DNA from: Cruorifilaria tuberocauda
Taxonomy: Eukaryota > Nematoda > Chromadorea > Rhabditida > Onchocercidae
Direction of reading: 5' to 3'
Assembly: GCA_013365365.1 (NCBI GenBank)
Contig: JABVXU010000382.1
Coordinates: 1-52,707, forward strand
DNA length: 52,707 bases
Part shown: positions 1 to 13,674 of the stretch, piece after piece
Layout of the letters: each line of letters starts with the position of its first letter
Position numbering within the stretch: position 1 is the stretch's first letter
Notes under the pieces: model-generated
What the model was told of the DNA's origin: nothing
The model's input: the letters and a program-made list of their open reading frames with translations, nothing else
Databases searched by the model: none
Made by a program: the position numbers and the translations under genes

Positions 1-215
1 AATAACTAAACAATATATTTACATGTTAAATATATAATATTACTAAATAAATAATATACAATAACTAAATATACTTACTAAAAATATAATATAATATACT
101 GATAATATACTAAATAACGAATAATATGCAATAACTAAATTATACTTATATACCAAATATAATATAATTAATGTATTAATAATATATACTAAATAATATA
201 CAGTAACTAAACAAT
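1..215. repeat. AT-only degenerate minisatellite
   Basis: Recurring caataactaaa / actaaataa / ataatatac words; nearly pure A/T with a few C. Five or so diverged copies. Confidence 0.6.
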
Positions 216-2925
216 AATTCTTCGAACGATAAATGAAAAAAAATTTTTCATGGTAATAAATTTTTACTTCATTTAAAAAAAATCACAAAATTCAAAAATA
301 TTACTTTTCAAAAAGCAAAAGCTGTGTGAGTTATAGTTGATGAGATATTTTTACAGAAGCATTTTCAGGAATTTTCAACATATCTCGAATTAACGTCAAA
401 AGTGAATTGATTTTAAATGTTTACGTAATTGTATTCTATTAAATTCAAACATATTATTTTATTTGAAAAAGAATAAAATCTTCAAAATTTTAAAATATTT
501 ACAAAATGAATCATTTTTTCAATTTAGCAGCTTAATGGTCGAGAACTCACATCACATTACAATCCTTTCAGATTTCATTTTTTTACAAAAAAACAAAATC
601 ATAGAAATAAATGATAACGAAGATAACGAATAGTTATAATCACTTTCATTCCATCACAGAAAATAATCTTATATTTCCAGATGAAATTTAAATTTCTTGA
701 ATAAATAGAATTTTCAAATGAAACGATAAAAATAAATAATTTCCATTTTAAAGTACGAAATTAGAAAAAAAAATCCCAGTTTTTGTCTATTTTATTTACT
801 TCATTTCTTAAATTCTATTACTTCAGAAATTTAAATTTGTCAGGAAATATTTTTAATTTTCTAAAACATTCAATTTTTTGAAATTTGAAATTCTTTGCTA
901 AACAGAAAAGCGTATAATTGAAATGATTGAAGAAATGAAATAAATTTAACAAATGGAATAAAATCGAATGTAAGACGAAAAGTAGAAAAGATGAAAATAC
1001 ATGCCGTATTATTCCATTCTAAATTTAAATCATACTATTCTAAATTTATGAAATAATTCTAACTTAATTTTCCAAATTCCCATCTCAGTTATTCTTCAAA
1101 TTATCCTGAAGAAATTGTAAACCAGTAGATTCTAAATAAAAGTTACAAAATTACGGAACAGTTATTTAGTTAATTGTACTTATCATTTTGCTGAGGCCTG
1201 GCAAGACAAGACGTGACCCTAAAACTTTAATTTCACATTTTTAGGGTAAAGAGGGGCTTAGGGCTTATCTTCGCAAAGGAATGAAACCATATTTAAAGTA
1301 ATATAAATCAATGAGTTCATTTGCTATAACAGCTGTTTTTTTCTCAAAGATATCGCTTACAACAAGCAGCAAATGTGGTTTAGCTGTAGGAATTCACCAA
1401 CTGAATAAAAATTAGAAAATACTGAGAGAGAGAGGGAGAGAGAGAGAGGAAGAGGGAGAGAGAAAAGAATTGAAATGTACATCTGCTTCCAATTAAACTT
1501 TTATTTACTGTTCCCATTAATGCGTTCCAAATATTTTGTGGAAGAAATTTCCGTCTTTACGGATCGTTGCTGATTAGAAAATGAAAATGAAATAAATTGT
1601 TTTTATATTCACTTTATAAATTAACAATTTAGAAATAGAAAATCAATAGAAACAATCATTATATGTCCAAAAAAGGCCTTAGGCTATAATGTGGAATTAA
1701 GATAATCTTTAAAAGATATGTGATAAGTAAAAGCCAAATTTTACTATCAACTATGAAATAGTAAAAGTCAGTTTGAAATTCTTTTTTCGTTAAATAACGG
1801 ATAAAAATATACAGTGATAAAGAAATATTTAATAAGTAATGTCCCAGGATTATGATAAGTCTACTTGTTCAATTATCAATTCGAAAGTTGAAATTTCTAA
1901 AAAATTTTTTAAATCCTAAAATTAAATAGCTAAAGCATGGAAAATAAGCATTAAGTTAGCGTTTGTTTTATTTTTCGAATTTCTAATTCTTAAGTTAATT
2001 GTTAAATTAAATTAAAATAAAACAAAAATAGCAGTGAAATGTGAAAACATGTAAATAAAATCAAAAAAAAAATAAATGAAAATTATAATACTGGTTACTA
2101 ATTATAGTAAGAAATAAATTCTCTCCAAATTGGAGAGAATTCAAAACTAAAATTCAAAGAAAAAATCAGAAAGAGGTAGAGAGATTGAGACGGGGGAGAG
2201 AGAGTGAAAGGACAAAGATTGCTCTAGTAATGATAAATGAAAAAAGAAATTTAATTAAAAGTTTTACGGAATCTTTGTAATAGCAACACTCTAGGAGATC
2301 AAAAGTTAAACCATATATTTTTCAAGTTTTTAATTTATCTTTTCATTGTTTTAGTTGATTTGATTATATGATATCGAAGATTTAATTTCATTAAAAAATT
2401 GAGTAATTCAATTCGTTTCTTCGATGAATGTACTACTGAGAAAAGTTAATTTGTATTGCCAATGAATGAAATAATGTTAAAAAGTTAAATTATTCATACA
2501 AAAAACGATTATGTTAACTTTCTAATATTACTTTAACTAAACTTTTGTTACGAAATAACCAACTAATTAAACTTTTCATTTCATTGACAATTAATTCCTT
2601 TGGTTTACCTTAAAATGATAAAAAGGTTTTGATTATTTTAGTATATTTTCATATTTCAAATCAATTGGATTATTTTAAACCTATCAAATGAGAGTATCTT
2701 TTTTTTGCTATAATTTAAGAAATAAAAATTTTTTCTTTCCTTTTATTTCATTTTCCCATACATTTCTAACTTGGCATTTTTTTGTTTTTTTTTATTTCTT
2801 CTTAAATTTCCTTGAAATCGTTGCATTTTTCTAATGGAATTGATTTTGATAAAGAAAAATTATCATTCGTTATCATTCATAAGTAAAGAATGTATAGATT
2901 AAAATTTTAAGCTTCAAATACTCAC
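216..2925. other. Intron of gene 1 (after exon 20), no further exon seen
   Basis: AT-rich. Holds a GA microsatellite at 1424-1465 and an impure one at 2173-2205. A GC-richer patch at 1190-1280 (gaggcctggcaag, gtaaagaggggcttaggg) is not coding in any frame I can follow and may be old repeat DNA. Confidence 0.5.
1424..1465. repeat. GA microsatellite
   Basis: Interrupted (GA)n with occasional GGGA, in intron. Confidence 0.85.
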
Positions 2926-2965
2926 CAGCTTTTTGCTTTTTCTGTGCATATAACCCATCACTTGT
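2926..2965 (-). CDS. Gene 1 exon 20 (40-base small exon, last one seen)
   Basis: Acceptor catattttgcag, donor AAAGCTG/gtgagt. Reads TSDGLYAQKKQKA plus one base. Because it ends in a good donor in phase 1, the gene must continue to the left. I found no further convincing exon in 1-2925, so the next one is probably outside the window. Confidence 0.78.
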
Positions 2966-5900
2966 CTGCAAAATATGAAATTGAAATTTGAAAAATTAAA
3001 TTTTAAAAAAATCAGAAATAGAAATAATATTGTAAATGAAAAAATGATTATATTAAATTCAATAATACACAATATCACACGTATAATATTCATGATATTT
3101 TTTCATTGAAGTAATTAATTGAGAGAAACCTGATCAGTAAAGTCAACGTCTAATTCTTCACAACTTTCTACACGTTCCGGAACACGTCCAGTACTGAAAG
3201 CGAATAGATCGGATGCTAGTACCATTGACAAAGTTCGATTTTCCGTATTCAAACGGAGTGAAGGTGGTGGCGGTGAACGAACTTCTCCAACATTTTTCTC
3301 CACTTCAAACGATGATTTCACCTTTAACTGTAATTAGTGATAGGTAATTTCGAATAAGTATAGCTACTATTGAATACTACCTGAATTATCCCTTGTAAGT
3401 TACCTGAGCTTTCTGTGATCTATTCTTATCAGTATTTGATTGCTGCTTTCGATATCGACCATTTTGATGCAATGTAGGAACACCGGGAGTTACCGGAGAG
3501 CTTTCACTATCAGCTAAACCAGAGCTAACACTAATATCATGCTGAGATATAGCGCTATCATTTGGTGACGATGAATTATCAGTATTTTTTGTGCCATGAG
3601 ATAAGATAGCATCATTATTCAATTTGCCTGATGCTAAATCTATAATTAAAATTAATTAATTAATTAATTAAAATTCCGAAAAAAGAAATTTTGCAATGTG
3701 TAACTGTTGAGGAATAATTTGAAATTTCGATATTTTAATTTGACAAACTTCTGAATAAATTTTAATCTAAATGAAGAATGAAAAAAAGATTTCTGATAAA
3801 ATCTCTAAAAGATGATTAGCAAAGTAAAAAACAAACAAACAATTTAGTATTTATATTTTTCGATGCAACATAACTTCCTATCATTGTCACATAAGTGATA
3901 GATTTTCAAATTAAATTAGCTAAATGATATAAATCTTTACCACTGATAATTTTACTTAAAATAATTTCATTTCAAATTTCCCATATAACAAATTAAAGAG
4001 TTAAAATGCTAACAAACCACTGCTATTTTTTCGCGATAATTCAAGTGATGCAGTAGGAGTTGCAGTGGTTGCATTTGCACTGATATTACTTAGCAGTGGT
4101 GAATGCTTCATTGCATGAGGTAAATTATCATAAATGCTACCATTCATGGAACCTTTTCCAGTATAAGCACTTTGTTGATCAGTTTGACTAGCTGATTTGA
4201 AATGTCGCGAAAATTCTGCAAAAAGTTTTTTTTTATTTCATCGAAATACTTTGATAGTAATTAAAAAAAATTTTTTTTCTATCGTAAAATTAACCATTTT
4301 GTTGTTTTTTTAAATTAAAAAAAAAAATTCAATTGATCAAAAATGTGTGACCATTTTTCTCTATTATTTATTCTCTATCTTATAAACTTTCCACTTCAAT
4401 TTCTGCTTTTCGCTCAATTTTCACTTCATCACTCTATCATTTTATCAGTAAATTTTTCAAAAATTTAAAAATATTGCAAAAATTCTTAAGAGAATTTTAA
4501 AAACTCAAATAGAAATTTCAACATTTTTGGTTGTGAAAAAATTTTTTAAGAAAATTTTCTCAAAGTAATAAAAATATTAAAATTATTTTTTAGAAAAAAA
4601 CGGTAAAACTAAGCGATCGAAATAGGTAAAAAGCATTTCGTAAAGCTTTAGAAATTAGCTTAAATGGAAAGATAAAAAAATCATTTCGAAGAAATTTGAT
4701 GAAAAATTGAGAAAAAAAACAATTCAATACGTTGTGCTAACTTATCAAATGGCTTTTTAATTTCCATTTTTTTTTAAATTTAATAAAACGGATAGTTTGC
4801 TCTTCCGGATTTGCTTACCGGAAAAGAATTTTGTTATGTGACGGAACTAAAATGATTTTTCATTGAGAAATAATGTTAGCTAAAATAAAGAATCACTTTG
4901 ATAAAAATATTTTAAATTAAAAAAGTTTCATCAACTTTTGTTTATTTTAAATTTCATCTAAAGAAAAATGTAAATGAAATTTATGAAAGATACGCTAATT
5001 AATTACATCATACCTTTTTTCTGATTATTTAAATTATGAACAACTGAACAGGTTTTTTCTTCTCGTCCAGTCATATTTTAATTTTACTCCAATTATCAAA
5101 TTTTAATTATATAATTAAAAACAATAATTAAATAAATTATTAAAGCAGTGAATAAAATCGCATGATGAGCACCTGGAAGATTCTCTAAGGATTGTATTAT
5201 CATCATTATCATTATCATAACAATAAGAAAAAAAATGAGAGAAGTGGGGTTGTTGAATGATATGATTTATAGTGTTGTGATAACAATGATAAGCAGAGAA
5301 GCAATGATAATTATATCAATATTTATGCTACCTTTACCTCACAGCTCACAATTTATCTCTAATTTACTACGGTCAAGTAGCTTTATCATTACCCTATCAA
5401 TTTAAATTAAATAATAATCTTCACCGCTAGAGATATCAGTAAATGCTTATCACTGCTGCTGTTACTGATTACGAAATATACTTAGAATCATCTTAAAAGT
5501 AAGTGTGATTATAAAGCATACTTAAAAGTATATTATAAACCATACTCAACAGCAGTAAACAAATATAGTCCATAGTATTATAAGTGAAATAGGGTGATAA
5601 ATATTGAACACTGATAAGCGGGGATAGAAAAATTGAACTCGACAACTATAGATATGAATGCTATCACTCTTTCTTTCTATTATTAATCACAAAAGATATC
5701 TCATTATACTTACCAGTATTATAAAGTATACTTAATAGTAAGTATGACTATACTTATACTTGATAGTATTATAAGCAAAATAGAATGAAAAATATTGAAC
5801 ATATTGATAAGCGAGATATTTTTATTCTTTTTTAAAAGCATTCCAGCGTCAGAACGAGCGCATTTGTTGAGTCAAGCTAAAGAAAAAGTAAGAGAAAGTA

Positions 5901-8900
5901 AAAAAATTCAAATTTTATATTAAAAAAGAAAAGAGAGTAAATAGTTGCAAAGGAAAAATTCATCACAGTTTAGCTTTAAAAAAAAAAGGAAAATTGATAA
6001 AATTTAATCGTTATGAATTTTTTTAAAACATGATTCATTATAACTATAACGAAATTTCTTTCTTATTCATTTTATAGGAATTAGAGTAAATCAGGAATGT
6101 ACGCTGTCTGTTCTTACTTATCAAAAATATACATGAAACTTTTAAAGCAAAAAAAAAAAAGAAATTTAATTAATGAAATACAAAAAATTTCAAACTAATC
6201 ATTTCTTGATAACATCAAATAGATAAATTTTTTACCAAAATGATAAAAGTTATCAAATATTTCTCATTTACTTCCTCTATGTTGATTTTGTAACTTTGAA
6301 CTTTAAAATAACTTTCGTCTTTTACTTGGAAATTTTACTTTATCAATTAGAAATGATGATTATCTGTTTGATTGATAGAATAAAGAAAATTTAGAATATC
6401 TGTATTATGATGTGTTAAAAAAGATATGAATCTGTACATTAGTCTTCTGTTATCAGTGAATGGACAATTCAACACTTATTGTAAATCGCTTTTCTCTCTC
6501 TCTACCTCCCTCTCTCCCTCTCTCCCTCTCTCTCTCTCTTGACCATGTTTGAATAAATGTAAATGAATGAATGCCTGACTGATTGTTTGCTACAAAAAAA
6601 AGAATAAAAAGTAAAAAGAAGAAAATGAGAAAAAATGGAACAAAGAATGGGAATCTTATCAGTTTTCTTTTTTCTGCTTTTTAATAATCTCACTAAAAAT
6701 TTTTTGTTTTAATTAAAAAAAATCAATTCTGAAATCTCTAAATTCCAAAACTGAAATATATTTGAAAGTAATTGAATATGGCATTGTTATAAACAAAAAG
6801 AAAACGAATAGCATTGTGATAAACAAAAAAACGTAATCACAGTATCGCATAAAATAATAAAATTTTCTTCCTACTCATATCTATCTCTCTCCCTCTCTTT
6901 CCCTCTCTCTCTCTCTCTCTTTCTCCCTTCCTCTTTCTCTCATTTGATAATATCACAGATATCAATAGGCCAATGATGAAAAGTAAAATAAGCCTTAAAG
7001 AGATTGTATAAACTTTTTCATTTTTCATCAAATTATGCCACAAACAGTTTACAAAGAAAGCGATAGATAAAGCAAACCATTCTGATTATTTGCTGATAAT
7101 ATCCAATTTCTTGAATTATCAGATGAAGGAATTTCGTGTTTTAAAACTGATTCATTATTTCGTACTTCATTTGTAACCTGCAAAAATGAATAAAGAAAAA
7201 ATTTCCATGATCGATGATCCATGATAAATTTGAAAATTCTCATCATTTATCGATTTCAAACGGAAGATTGGATTGATATTTTAATTGAAAAAGTTATTTC
7301 ATACTTTTGTAACATTTTCAGTACTTATCGGATAGTGCGATTCTCGATTTCCTGCAAGATCCAGATCTTCAGCATATTCCAATAACATCGCAATGCTATC
7401 GTCGATATCTTCCGATGATCTGTGATATGATAACAATTACAATTTCAATCATATAATCAGTATCTCTAATTATTGATTTTTATGGATACAACTGGAAATT
7501 AACGAATATTTCAAGTACAAAAGTATTTATTATTTTCTTTTTCAAAAGAAAAACATACTGTATTTTCCGTTCTTCAACTAAGTTACCATGCATTTCCGTA
7601 TTTCCGCATGATATTCCCTGAACTTCCTTGCCAGCAGCATGAGATTCCATCTGTGTTAAAACATTATCATTGATGAAGCGGATAAAATTATTTGCTAATC
7701 CAATGATTTCATGATTTACTAATTTCATTCATCTCAAAATTTTAATTAATTTAATTTACAATATTTTTATTTCAACAAAATCATTACACAATAAATGTAT
7801 TTACCTAAAATTACTTATTTTTTCAAATGAGTAAATGGAGAATTTCAAGTTGAGAATAGAATCAGTGAAAGAAACACTTACAGTTCGATTTAATGAGGAA
7901 TATTCCGGATCTTCGGATGTTCCCGGTGATTCGGTCGAAGTGATGAGAAGCTCCTCACTGTACTGATCGTCGATGGATGATTCGTTGATCCAATCAAATG
8001 AACTGGATCTCGACAATGAATACGGACTTGTTTGAGTACCTGTTTCCTGAAAAAAAAATTTATCTCCCTTTGAAACGGTAACAAATTTTATCCAGTTCAT
8101 CATATTTAATTATTCAAAATGTGTTAAAATTCAAATTTTAACGATCGTAAGTGGTTATTAAAAGGTCAAGCACAAAGATTAAGAGGTTAAGATACTGTTA
8201 CTTTTTATTCAATTTCAAGTAGAAAGAAAAGTACCACTTGAGAATTGAAGTTTTAATTGACATTTTTCAAAAATTTCTTTTTTAAATTTTATATTTATTT
8301 CGAATATGCATATTTTGTATTTAAAGCTAACTTTCTTAAAACAATAAATGTTCAAAAGTTTTCAAATATAATTTTATTAGGAAAATAGCAATTTTTGATA
8401 TCATTTATCAAATTTCAATTATCAAACTATGTTTAAAACTTGTGAATAAAAAATGTGATATGTATATTTCGTGAGCAGAGGTCAATAAGATCATCCAATC
8501 ACTGATATCATTTGTATCAGACAAGTAATTGTACAGTTGATTTCAATAGAAATAATCTTCACGTGAAAAATGTACGTCAATGGCATAAATGATATGAGCG
8601 TATAGACATGGGTGTAATAAGTCTACGTACGTTTGCTACGTGCGTGTACACAGCAGTGAATTCATGATGATCCTATTAAGTTTAAAATTTCGCAGTAATC
8701 ACGTATTTCACGTGTAAAAGCTTATTTGTAGACGCTGGAAAATTTATAAAACTTAAAAAAGCATTACAAAGCATTTAGTCTAAGCTCAAAGACGAAAAAA
8801 GTTGTGATTGCGATCGAAATGATTGATAAATTGGGAGTAATAAGTTTGTTTGATAAAAAATGATTAATGAAATTATTTGAAAAAATATAATGTAATTCCC

Positions 8901-9841
8901 TCACCTCAGTTAAACTTGAAATTAATTAATTAATTAATTAATGTATTCTTTGTTTGCAATAATGAAAACAAGAAGGACAAAACCGTTGCAAACTTATTTA
9001 TACGTAAAATTATAAATAAAAACAAACAAATTTAACAAATATGTTGTAAACATGCTAATATAAATTTGACAAGGACAAAAAAAATAAACAAAAAAAATGA
9101 AATTAATAAATAATTAAAATCATTATCTTATCTTATCTTAATTCCACTAATGGTTTTAATCATTATTCCAAAATTTAGAAATTTGATTTTTAAATTAGCC
9201 AATCATTCAACTTCCATTTTATTAATTCAATTCAGTTGTTACTTTTGACATTCCCTGCATTTTAAATATTACTCTCAATGAAGTAACATAAAATTTAAGG
9301 ATTAACTTTAATTTAAATTGGAAATAAATGGATAAGATCATTTTTCTCTTTAAGATTATACTATAGTTTTTAAAAATAAACAAAAATAAATAAAAAAGCA
9401 TATTACCAAACAAATAAACAAAAAGGAAAACAACAAACAATGCAATAAATTATGAATAAGAAATAAATGAATAAACAAATTAAACAAAAGTAGAAATAAA
9501 TCGGAAATGTATAAATGATAGTTTTAATTAATTAAAGCAAAAGGACATTACTGTAGCAAAGACAATTGAAAACATTAAGCAATCAAGTTTTCCAAGAAAT
9601 AAATTCAATCAAACTTTCGTGATTATCAAAATTTTCTTTACTTTTTAAAATTCATTACTTATTATAAATTAATTTTCATAAATTTTATTTTCAACAAAAG
9701 TAATATAAACCATTGACTCTTTATTATCTATTTTAATCTAACAAAACTCTTAGATGGCAATGATAAAAATTTTATCAAAAATGTAAATGATAAGAGAATA
9801 CCTGTTGTTGTTGTTGTTGTTGTTGCTGTTGTTGTTGTTGC

Positions 9842-9872
<31 letters not shown>

Positions 9873-12800
9873 CAGAAGTATAAGTAATGAGAGCTGATTG
9901 TTTTTGCTCAATTTTTCTATTATTAAAATTTAATGATTTCGGTTTATCAGGTGCGTGAAAACGTGTTTCCTCAGCTGCACGTATCAATGATGCAACAATT
10001 CCGTGTACTGATTTACTACCATCTTCAGTACTTCCACTTAAATTACTCCGATTCGCTAATGTTGGAGTTGATATGTTATCAATTGATTGAACAGTTGTTG
10101 GTGATAACGAACTGTTGTTTAATTCTTTCCTTGTACCATCAACAATATCATTGAATGTTTCAAATTTTTGCGCACGACATTTAACCTGCAAATTTTTATC
10201 AGTTAAAAGATTTTAATAATTAATTTTCATTTATTAAAATATTATACAACAAATTAAATTTTATTAAAAATTAAAAAAAATTTTTTTTAATATAAAAAGT
10301 TTAAAAATGCTTAAATTTTACAAAAGAAAAAAGCATGATTTCTTATCATTTCTATGATATGTTTCTATGCTTTCATATTATTCAGGATTACTGAGAGAGT
10401 GGAGAATTTTCTTATCTGATATCTTATCTGATAATATTGATAACAAATCGAATATATATATAGCAAGCTTAGTCTAATGAATTAAAAAACTTCATAAATA
10501 ATGTTAGAGCATACTTTCTAAATTTTTCTCAAATAACTTATAAATTAAATCAGTATGATAATGTGTACGAATAGGTTGAAAAAATTATAAATATTAAATT
10601 TCGAAAAGTATCACTTCAATTGCTTCATGTGATTGCTTAAAAAATGATAAGCAAAAAATAAGTAAACGAATATAAAGCATGAAATGTTACAAGCATATAA
10701 CTTGCACAACTTAACAATTAATAAAACGAAATTAAAATAAAACAAATTAAGTAAGTTAATGAGTGAGATTAGTTAATGGGTAAATTGATAAGAAATTTCA
10801 ATTAGTTATATAATGAGGAAAAAAATTAACAGTTGTTAAAAGCCATTCTTCGATCAAATCACTGATAATAAATGTGAATTTAATTAAATGATAAGAATGA
10901 TTTCATTTCCTTAAGGTAAATAAGAAACTTTAAAAGTTAAAAATTAAATATCTCTTCTATCCTTCAAATTACTGAATTCTGTTCGTATTGACATGATAGT
11001 GAAAGGTATCAATTTGGTAAAAGTACATTGATGATATCAATTTATGATATCATAAAAAAAAATTTTTGAGTAATTTCATAATCTCAAGATTTCACAGTTA
11101 TATCTTTTATCATAGTTTTAATACCGTTTCTTTTGTTCGAATACAGGTAATATGGTAACAATATGGTAATACAGGTAATAGGTAAGAATAATAATGAAAG
11201 TATTTGTATTTATTTTTGATATTAAAAATGTAGGAAGTTTTATCATAATGAATGTAATGAATATAATGATAGTATTGATTATAAATGATAATGTAATTAA
11301 TGAGTTACTCTGATAATTACTGATAAATAGGAGCAATGTGATACCATTGAAGGTGGAACTGATGGTGTTGATGATGATGAGGGCGCAAATGTACCGGTCA
11401 CTGTGAACATCATTCTATCCACCAAAACACATTTACTTTTAAAAGTTTCAATTGATCTTCTTCGTTTTAATCTTTTTTTTCTTTGATAATCTTATCTTCT
11501 ATTATCAGTTATCAATTTCCTTCTGTCAACTTCATTATCTTGATTATTGATTGCTGTAAACATTTGCAATATTTTCCAATGCAATACTAATTGAACTATA
11601 CGGCATACACGATAATAAACATTGAAATGTATGCCTTTTAATAATAAAAATGATAGGTGATCAGAGGTTATGTAAGCTAATAAGAGGTCAAAGGTCAGTG
11701 TATCGATAGAAGAACAAAAAATTTTTAAAAGGTTGTTCTTTCATTTCTTTTTCAAAAAAAAGTTTTTTTCTTTGTCTTTTATCACCCCTTGATTTAATTT
11801 TTACTCAAAAAGAAATTACATTGAATTTAAGCTATCAGTACTGATTTAATCATTACTGATAGCTCTTGCTTAATCATCATTTCATACAAAAAAGAAAAAA
11901 CGGAAATGGTTTACCGTAAATTCAATGGGAAAGAGAAAATTGAATGAAAGACAGATGTATTCTGAAAAAAAAAATACAATCCTTTCTGAAACAGTAATTT
12001 TCAATTACAGTTAACGATCGGTTAAATTATTTATTGAAATAAAGAAGAAAAAAAAACGAGCGCAAAAGGTATAAATTTGGAAAAAAAAAAGATATTCAGA
12101 TTGAAAGAAAGAATGAATTGATAAATGTTTAACAAAGTAAAGAAAATTTGATAAGAAATTTAATTTAAATTCCACTAATTTAGTGAATGAATTAAAGTAC
12201 TTATATGTGAAGCTAAGTTTGTATTTATTCATTTGTTAAGCTTATATTCGAGTTAGCATTCGAACTTGAGTTAATTAATTAATAATTAAATTTAATTACA
12301 AAGTAATAATCGTGCAAACTGCGAACATATCTAAATAAGAATTTCTTTAAATAACTCTAATGGTGATATTTTATTTTCCTCTACGGAACTTCTTATCAAG
12401 AGATATCTTATCATTTCCCTTTCCAGTCAAATGTCAACCGCCAGCTTCTTTCATGATAATTTATCGTATGAAAAGAAAATTGAAATATGTACATTTGCGC
12501 ATTTTTCTAAGAAGCAAAACGCTTATTGAATAATTTGTCATTTCTTAAATTTCAAGCTAACAAGAATAAATACAGAGGAAGTGATATGGGTAAAATAAAT
12601 ATGGATGGGATAAAAGGATATGAGTATATAATACTGATAAAGTGATATGAGTAAATAAATAAAGTGATATAAGAAAAGTTCAATGACAACTTAATTGCAA
12701 TTACCAATAGTATTAATGAGATTAAAAGTAATTAATCTGTCGCATAAAACAAGAGATATGATTTGAGATTGAAATGTTTAGAGTGGAAGATGGATGAAAT

Positions 12801-13638
12801 GCTCCATGATGATAATCAGCAGAAAAGAGAGGCGAGAGTGATAAGACGTGATAAAGAGTGGTTATGCATACCAATTAAACAATCCCTATCACCTCATCTA
12901 TCCACAGGTAATTACATATTAGAACTAATCACTCTGTATATATATATATGAGTTGACCTCTCAAATTTCTTTCTTATTAAGCAGATGCGCATATGAGAGA
13001 CAGACAAATGCGCATATGGCAGAAAACATAAGAGGAAAATCAATTCATTGCTTTTTGTTTTGAACGATAAATGTGTTCATAATGAAAGTGGACAAGTGCG
13101 CACATAATGGAAGAGACAAGTGCGCATATTTTGTATAAGCAACGAAAAAGCTACCAAACAATAAAAATAATAATAACAGGTTTTCCTATAATTTAACTAA
13201 TATTTTAGCTAATCTATGCTTTAGCATTCGATTATATCTAACTCTGCTAATAATAACAATTCTATTTCTTTTAATCTAAGTATTATATTAAAGAAGAAAT
13301 CTTTTTCTCTCATACCTTTTGTTTTCAAAAAAATATCCTAAATTAATTTCAGGTAAAAAAAATACATTCATATATATATTCATATGATATTAGTATCAAA
13401 ACTATTTCACTTCTTATACTTCAAAAAGAAAAAAAACATTTATTTGAAAATTACATTTGTGCAAATTAAAAGTGATAAAGGTAAAGGCTAAAAATTAAAA
13501 TTTACACTTCTCCCTCTCTCTCTCTCTCTCTCTCTTTTCTTCCAAAAGGCTACTTGTTAGCTCAAATAGCGGAAGAAGCGTAAACAAATAAAAGAGAGGA
13601 AATGGAAGTATTTGATGATGATGGAGGACAGATAAACA

Positions 13639-13674
<36 letters not shown>

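Noticed and set aside
1190..1280. GC-richer patch as a possible exon
   Set aside because: No frame gives protein-like sequence with matching acceptor and donor in the phase required after exon 20.
9933..10154. 73-codon plus-strand ORF
   Set aside because: Antisense shadow of gene 1 exon 12.
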